DNA from: Planctomycetota bacterium
GTDB taxonomy: Bacteria; Planctomycetota; J058; J103
DNA: 7,858 nt
Reading direction: 5' to 3'
NCBI GenBank assembly: GCA_003694875.1
Contig: RFJN01000473.1
Coordinates: 1-7,858 of the forward strand
This document shows, one piece after another, positions 5,996 to 7,858 of this stretch (positions are counted from its first letter, which is position 1; each line of letters starts with the position of its first letter). Position numbers and translations under genes: made by a program. Under the pieces are notes generated by a model that searched no databases, was not told the DNA's origin, and saw only the letters and a program-made list of their open reading frames with translations.

Positions 5996-7138
5996 ATGCG
6001 TCTGCGGGACCGTTGCGTGATCGCACTCGAGGGGTTGCGGGTGGGGGCGCTGCTGCTCGGGCGGGGACTGCGGCACGCCCACCCGCAGCGGCTGCGCGGC
6101 GAGAGCACGGCGGTGTGCCGCGCGATCGCACGCGGCTGCTGGAACGGCCACTATCTCATGGCCGGCCGCGGGCACCTCAACCGCTTCTGGATCCGCGATC
6201 TGGCGATCTCGCTGCGGGGCCTGATCGAGCTCGGGCTCGCGCCCCTCGCCCGCCGCTCGATCCGCTGGGCACTCCCCTTGTGGGAGCGGGCGGGCGGGGT
6301 GACGACCACGATCGTGTTCCACCGCTTCCCGGTCGACATCTTCACCTACGCCTGCGACTCGTACCCGTTTCTGCTCTACAGCCTGCTCGAACTCGGCATG
6401 CAGCGGGAGGTGACGCGCTACCGCGCTTTCCTGCAGGCCGAGGCGCAGCGCTACCACGACGCGCTGATCGATCCCGCCACGGGCGCGGTCTACACCGATC
6501 GCGAGTTCAGCCAGACCAAGGACACGATGCGGTTTCGCGGCACCTGCACCGCACACGCCATGGCGGCGTGGTGCTCGCGGCTTCTCGACCGGATCCCGCA
6601 GCTCGACAACCCACTCGCGCCCTACCCGCTGCGGCGCACGTTGCTCGAACGCTTCTGGACCGGGCGCTACTTCCGCAACGACCTGCACACCGACCCGCCG
6701 CTGTGTTCGGCCGACGCCGGCTACTGGCCGTTCTGGTGCGGGCTCGTCGACGATCCGGCCATGCTCGAGAGCAACCTCGAGGAGCAACGAGCGCTCGGGC
6801 TCGACGTGCCGTTTCCGCTCAAGTACCACGCGCGCCGGCTGCCGGAACTCGAGGTGGGGGTGCAGCGCTGGTTTCTGCCCAACTACCAGGGCGACTCGAT
6901 CTGGACGTTCTTCAGCGTGGGCTGGATCGAGCTTCTCGCCCGCGTCGACCGCGCGGCGGCGCGGGCGCACCTGCGCACCTACGAGACGCTGCTGCAGCGG
7001 TACGGCACGTGGTGGGAGGTGTTCGAGCCCGACGGCAGCGGCCCGCTGCGGGGGCGGCTCGGCCACGGCGCCGACTGGGGTATGCTCTGGGCCGCGCAGC
7101 TTCCCGGCGCGCTCGCACGGCTCGAACTCCGACGCTGA
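5996..7138 (+). CDS. Six-hairpin (alpha/alpha)6 glycoside hydrolase-like protein
   Basis: This 380-aa protein resembles the (alpha/alpha)6-barrel glycosidase superfamily, which includes glucoamylase, glycogen-debranching and GH63 types. It would probably hydrolyse a glycosidic bond, but the substrate cannot be read from sequence. Supporting segments, in order, are FWIRDL (64-69), whose WxRD acid is characteristic; CDSYPFLLY (120-128); TKDTMRF (174-180); SADAGYWPFW (238-247); YQGDSIWTF (297-305); TWWEVFEPDG (338-347) and HGADWGMLWAAQL (357-369). The last two recall the C-terminal E-x-aromatic and W-x-A-A stretches of debranching-type enzymes. Asp68, Glu341 and Glu344 are candidate acids. The length suits a bare catalytic barrel. 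No signal peptide is evident: the N-terminus is Arg-rich with a modest hydrophobic stretch, so the protein is probably cytoplasmic. The ATG has a good GGAGGA site. It heads the rightward unit and precedes the viperin gene by 128 nt. Exact family placement is uncertain. Confidence 0.75.
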   Translation: MRLRDRCVIALEGLRVGALLLGRGLRHAHPQRLRGESTAVCRAIARGCWNGHYLMAGRGHLNRFWIRDLAISLRGLIELGLAPLARRSIRWALPLWERAGGVTTTIVFHRFPVDIFTYACDSYPFLLYSLLELGMQREVTRYRAFLQAEAQRYHDALIDPATGAVYTDREFSQTKDTMRFRGTCTAHAMAAWCSRLLDRIPQLDNPLAPYPLRRTLLERFWTGRYFRNDLHTDPPLCSADAGYWPFWCGLVDDPAMLESNLEEQRALGLDVPFPLKYHARRLPELEVGVQRWFLPNYQGDSIWTFFSVGWIELLARVDRAAARAHLRTYETLLQRYGTWWEVFEPDGSGPLRGRLGHGADWGMLWAAQLPGALARLELRR

Positions 7139-7266
7139 GCCGCCGGCACACCGCAGCCCCTGAGCCCGGACGCCTTGCAGCCGGTTTCGAATAACTCCTG
7201 TCCCTCCACGTCCGACGTTCCGGCCACAGTCGACACGCCCGAACCACACCCAGGGGGGGGACGAAC
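7139..7266 (+). other. Gap between the glycosidase-like and viperin genes
   Basis: These 128 nt carry no gene and no clear terminator. The relatively A/T-rich patch GAATAACT (7189-7196) is a weak -10-like element with no partner -35 at normal spacing. The viperin gene may therefore be read through from the upstream gene or have its own weak promoter here. Confidence 0.4.
7252..7261 (+). promoter_or_regulatory. G8 tract acting as viperin ribosome binding site
   Basis: AGGGGGGGGA ends 5 nt before ATG 7267. It is the only purine-rich element at this start. Its shape matches the G7-ACGA leader of the leftward operon, and the run is long enough for strand slippage. Confidence 0.55.
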
Positions 7267-7858
7267 ATGCAGCAGCGCTCGAGGCGCCTTGCCCTCACGG
7301 TCAACTTCCACTTCTGGCGACCGTGCAACATGGCGTGCAAGTTCTGCTTCGCCGGCTTCGGCGACGTCGATCGAGAATCGCTGCTGCGCAAGCGGCAGCT
7401 CGTTGCGCTGACCCGCACGCTCGCAGCACGCTTTGCGAAGATCAACTTCGTCGGCGGAGAGCCCACCCTCTGCCCCTACCTGCCCGATCTCGTCCGCGAG
7501 GCCAAATCCGCCGGCGCCATCACGAGCATCGTCACCAACGGCACGCTGCTCGATGGCCCTCGCCTCGCAGCGTTTCGCGGCCTTCTCGACATGGTCGGTC
7601 TCAGCATGGACAGCGCCGAGCCGGCGACGAACCGGGCCACCGGGCGCGTGCTGCGCACCAGTCGCGAGCCGCTCGATGCCGCGAGCTACCACCGGATCGC
7701 CGACCTCGTGCACCACTTCGGCATGGCCCTCAAGATCAACACCGTGGTGTCGGCTGCCAACGTGCACGAAGATCTCACCCCGCACTACCTGCGCATGCGG
7801 CCGACGCGCGTGAAGCTGCTGCAGCTTCTGCCGATCGCGGGCGAGAACGACCGGGCAC
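7267..7858 (+). CDS. Viperin-family antiviral radical SAM enzyme (N-terminal part, cut by window edge)
   Basis: The first 197 residues are present with no stop before the edge, so the gene continues. Family members cleave S-adenosylmethionine and convert nucleoside triphosphates to 3'-deoxy-3',4'-didehydro forms that terminate viral RNA synthesis. The cluster motif CNMACKFC gives Cys20, Cys24 and Cys27 (CxxxCxxC). It is preceded by VNFHFW, where animal viperins have NYHF. Other viperin-type signatures are KINFVGGEP (58-66), SIVTNGTL (87-94), LDMVGLSMDS (107-116), TGR (125-127), LKINTVV (155-161), NVHEDLT (165-171) and VKLLQLLPIAGEN (182-194). The last three match human viperin's KINSVI, NVEEDMT and KVFQCLLIEGEN, which separates it from generic radical SAM proteins. 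There is no N-terminal membrane helix, as in prokaryotic viperins. Which nucleotide it uses cannot be told. A nucleotide kinase gene often accompanies prokaryotic viperins and may lie just past the edge. Confidence 0.93.
   Translation, partial: MQQRSRRLALTVNFHFWRPCNMACKFCFAGFGDVDRESLLRKRQLVALTRTLAARFAKINFVGGEPTLCPYLPDLVREAKSAGAITSIVTNGTLLDGPRLAAFRGLLDMVGLSMDSAEPATNRATGRVLRTSREPLDAASYHRIADLVHHFGMALKINTVVSAANVHEDLTPHYLRMRPTRVKLLQLLPIAGENDRA

Noticed and set aside
5719..7194. Plus-strand open frame of 491 codons overlapping the glycosidase-like gene
   Set aside because: It is in a different frame from the one carrying the glycosidase motifs and the GGAGGA-led ATG at 5996. Its product is Arg-, Pro- and Ala-rich.
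4469..7249. Minus-strand open frame of 926 codons
   Set aside because: It runs antisense to the glycosidase-like gene and out of frame over the first operon gene. Its composition is Arg- and Pro-rich low-complexity sequence typical of shadow frames.
1..7858. CRISPR array, tRNA, rRNA, insertion sequence or attachment site
   Set aside because: No regularly spaced repeats, cloverleaf, rRNA-like stretch, transposase frame or paired terminal repeats were seen on either strand.

Overview
The window is very GC-rich (roughly 70% by eye). Its reading frames use GC-rich codons throughout, with GTG and possibly TTG starts and many Leu-Glu CTC-GAG pairs. This fits a high-GC bacterium, such as a high-GC proteobacterium or myxobacterium-like organism. 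No gene here fixes the taxon, so that is inference. No rRNA, tRNA, CRISPR array, transposase or integrase is visible.

Layout: positions 1-301 are non-coding, GC-rich and contain several hairpins, one a plausible terminator for the leftward genes. A tightly packed leftward (minus-strand) three-gene operon fills 302-5687. In transcription order it encodes: (i) an unrecognised, mostly helical protein of about 375 aa (4560-5687); (ii) a 1200-aa RecQ-type superfamily 2 helicase with a large uncharacterised N-terminal region, a large insertion before its zinc cluster and a helical C-terminal region (964-4566); (iii) a 219-aa coiled-coil protein ending in one membrane helix (302-961). Genes i and ii overlap by 7 nt and genes ii and iii are 2 nt apart, so they are probably translationally coupled and act together. 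A palindrome-rich divergent intergenic region of about 308 nt (5688-5995) follows. A rightward unit then starts with a 380-aa six-hairpin-type glycoside hydrolase-like protein (5996-7138). After a 128-nt gap comes the first 197 residues of a viperin-family radical SAM enzyme (7267 to the window edge). The viperin gene has no stop codon in the window.

Interpretation: prokaryotic viperins are established antiviral enzymes that make chain-terminating 3'-deoxy-3',4'-didehydro ribonucleotides, so the right edge looks like a defence locus. The neighbouring operon, with an unknown soluble protein, an unusually elaborated RecQ helicase and a membrane-tethered coiled coil, does not match a named defence system that I recognise. 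It is the best candidate here for an undescribed system. The defence role rests on gene content and neighbourhood alone.
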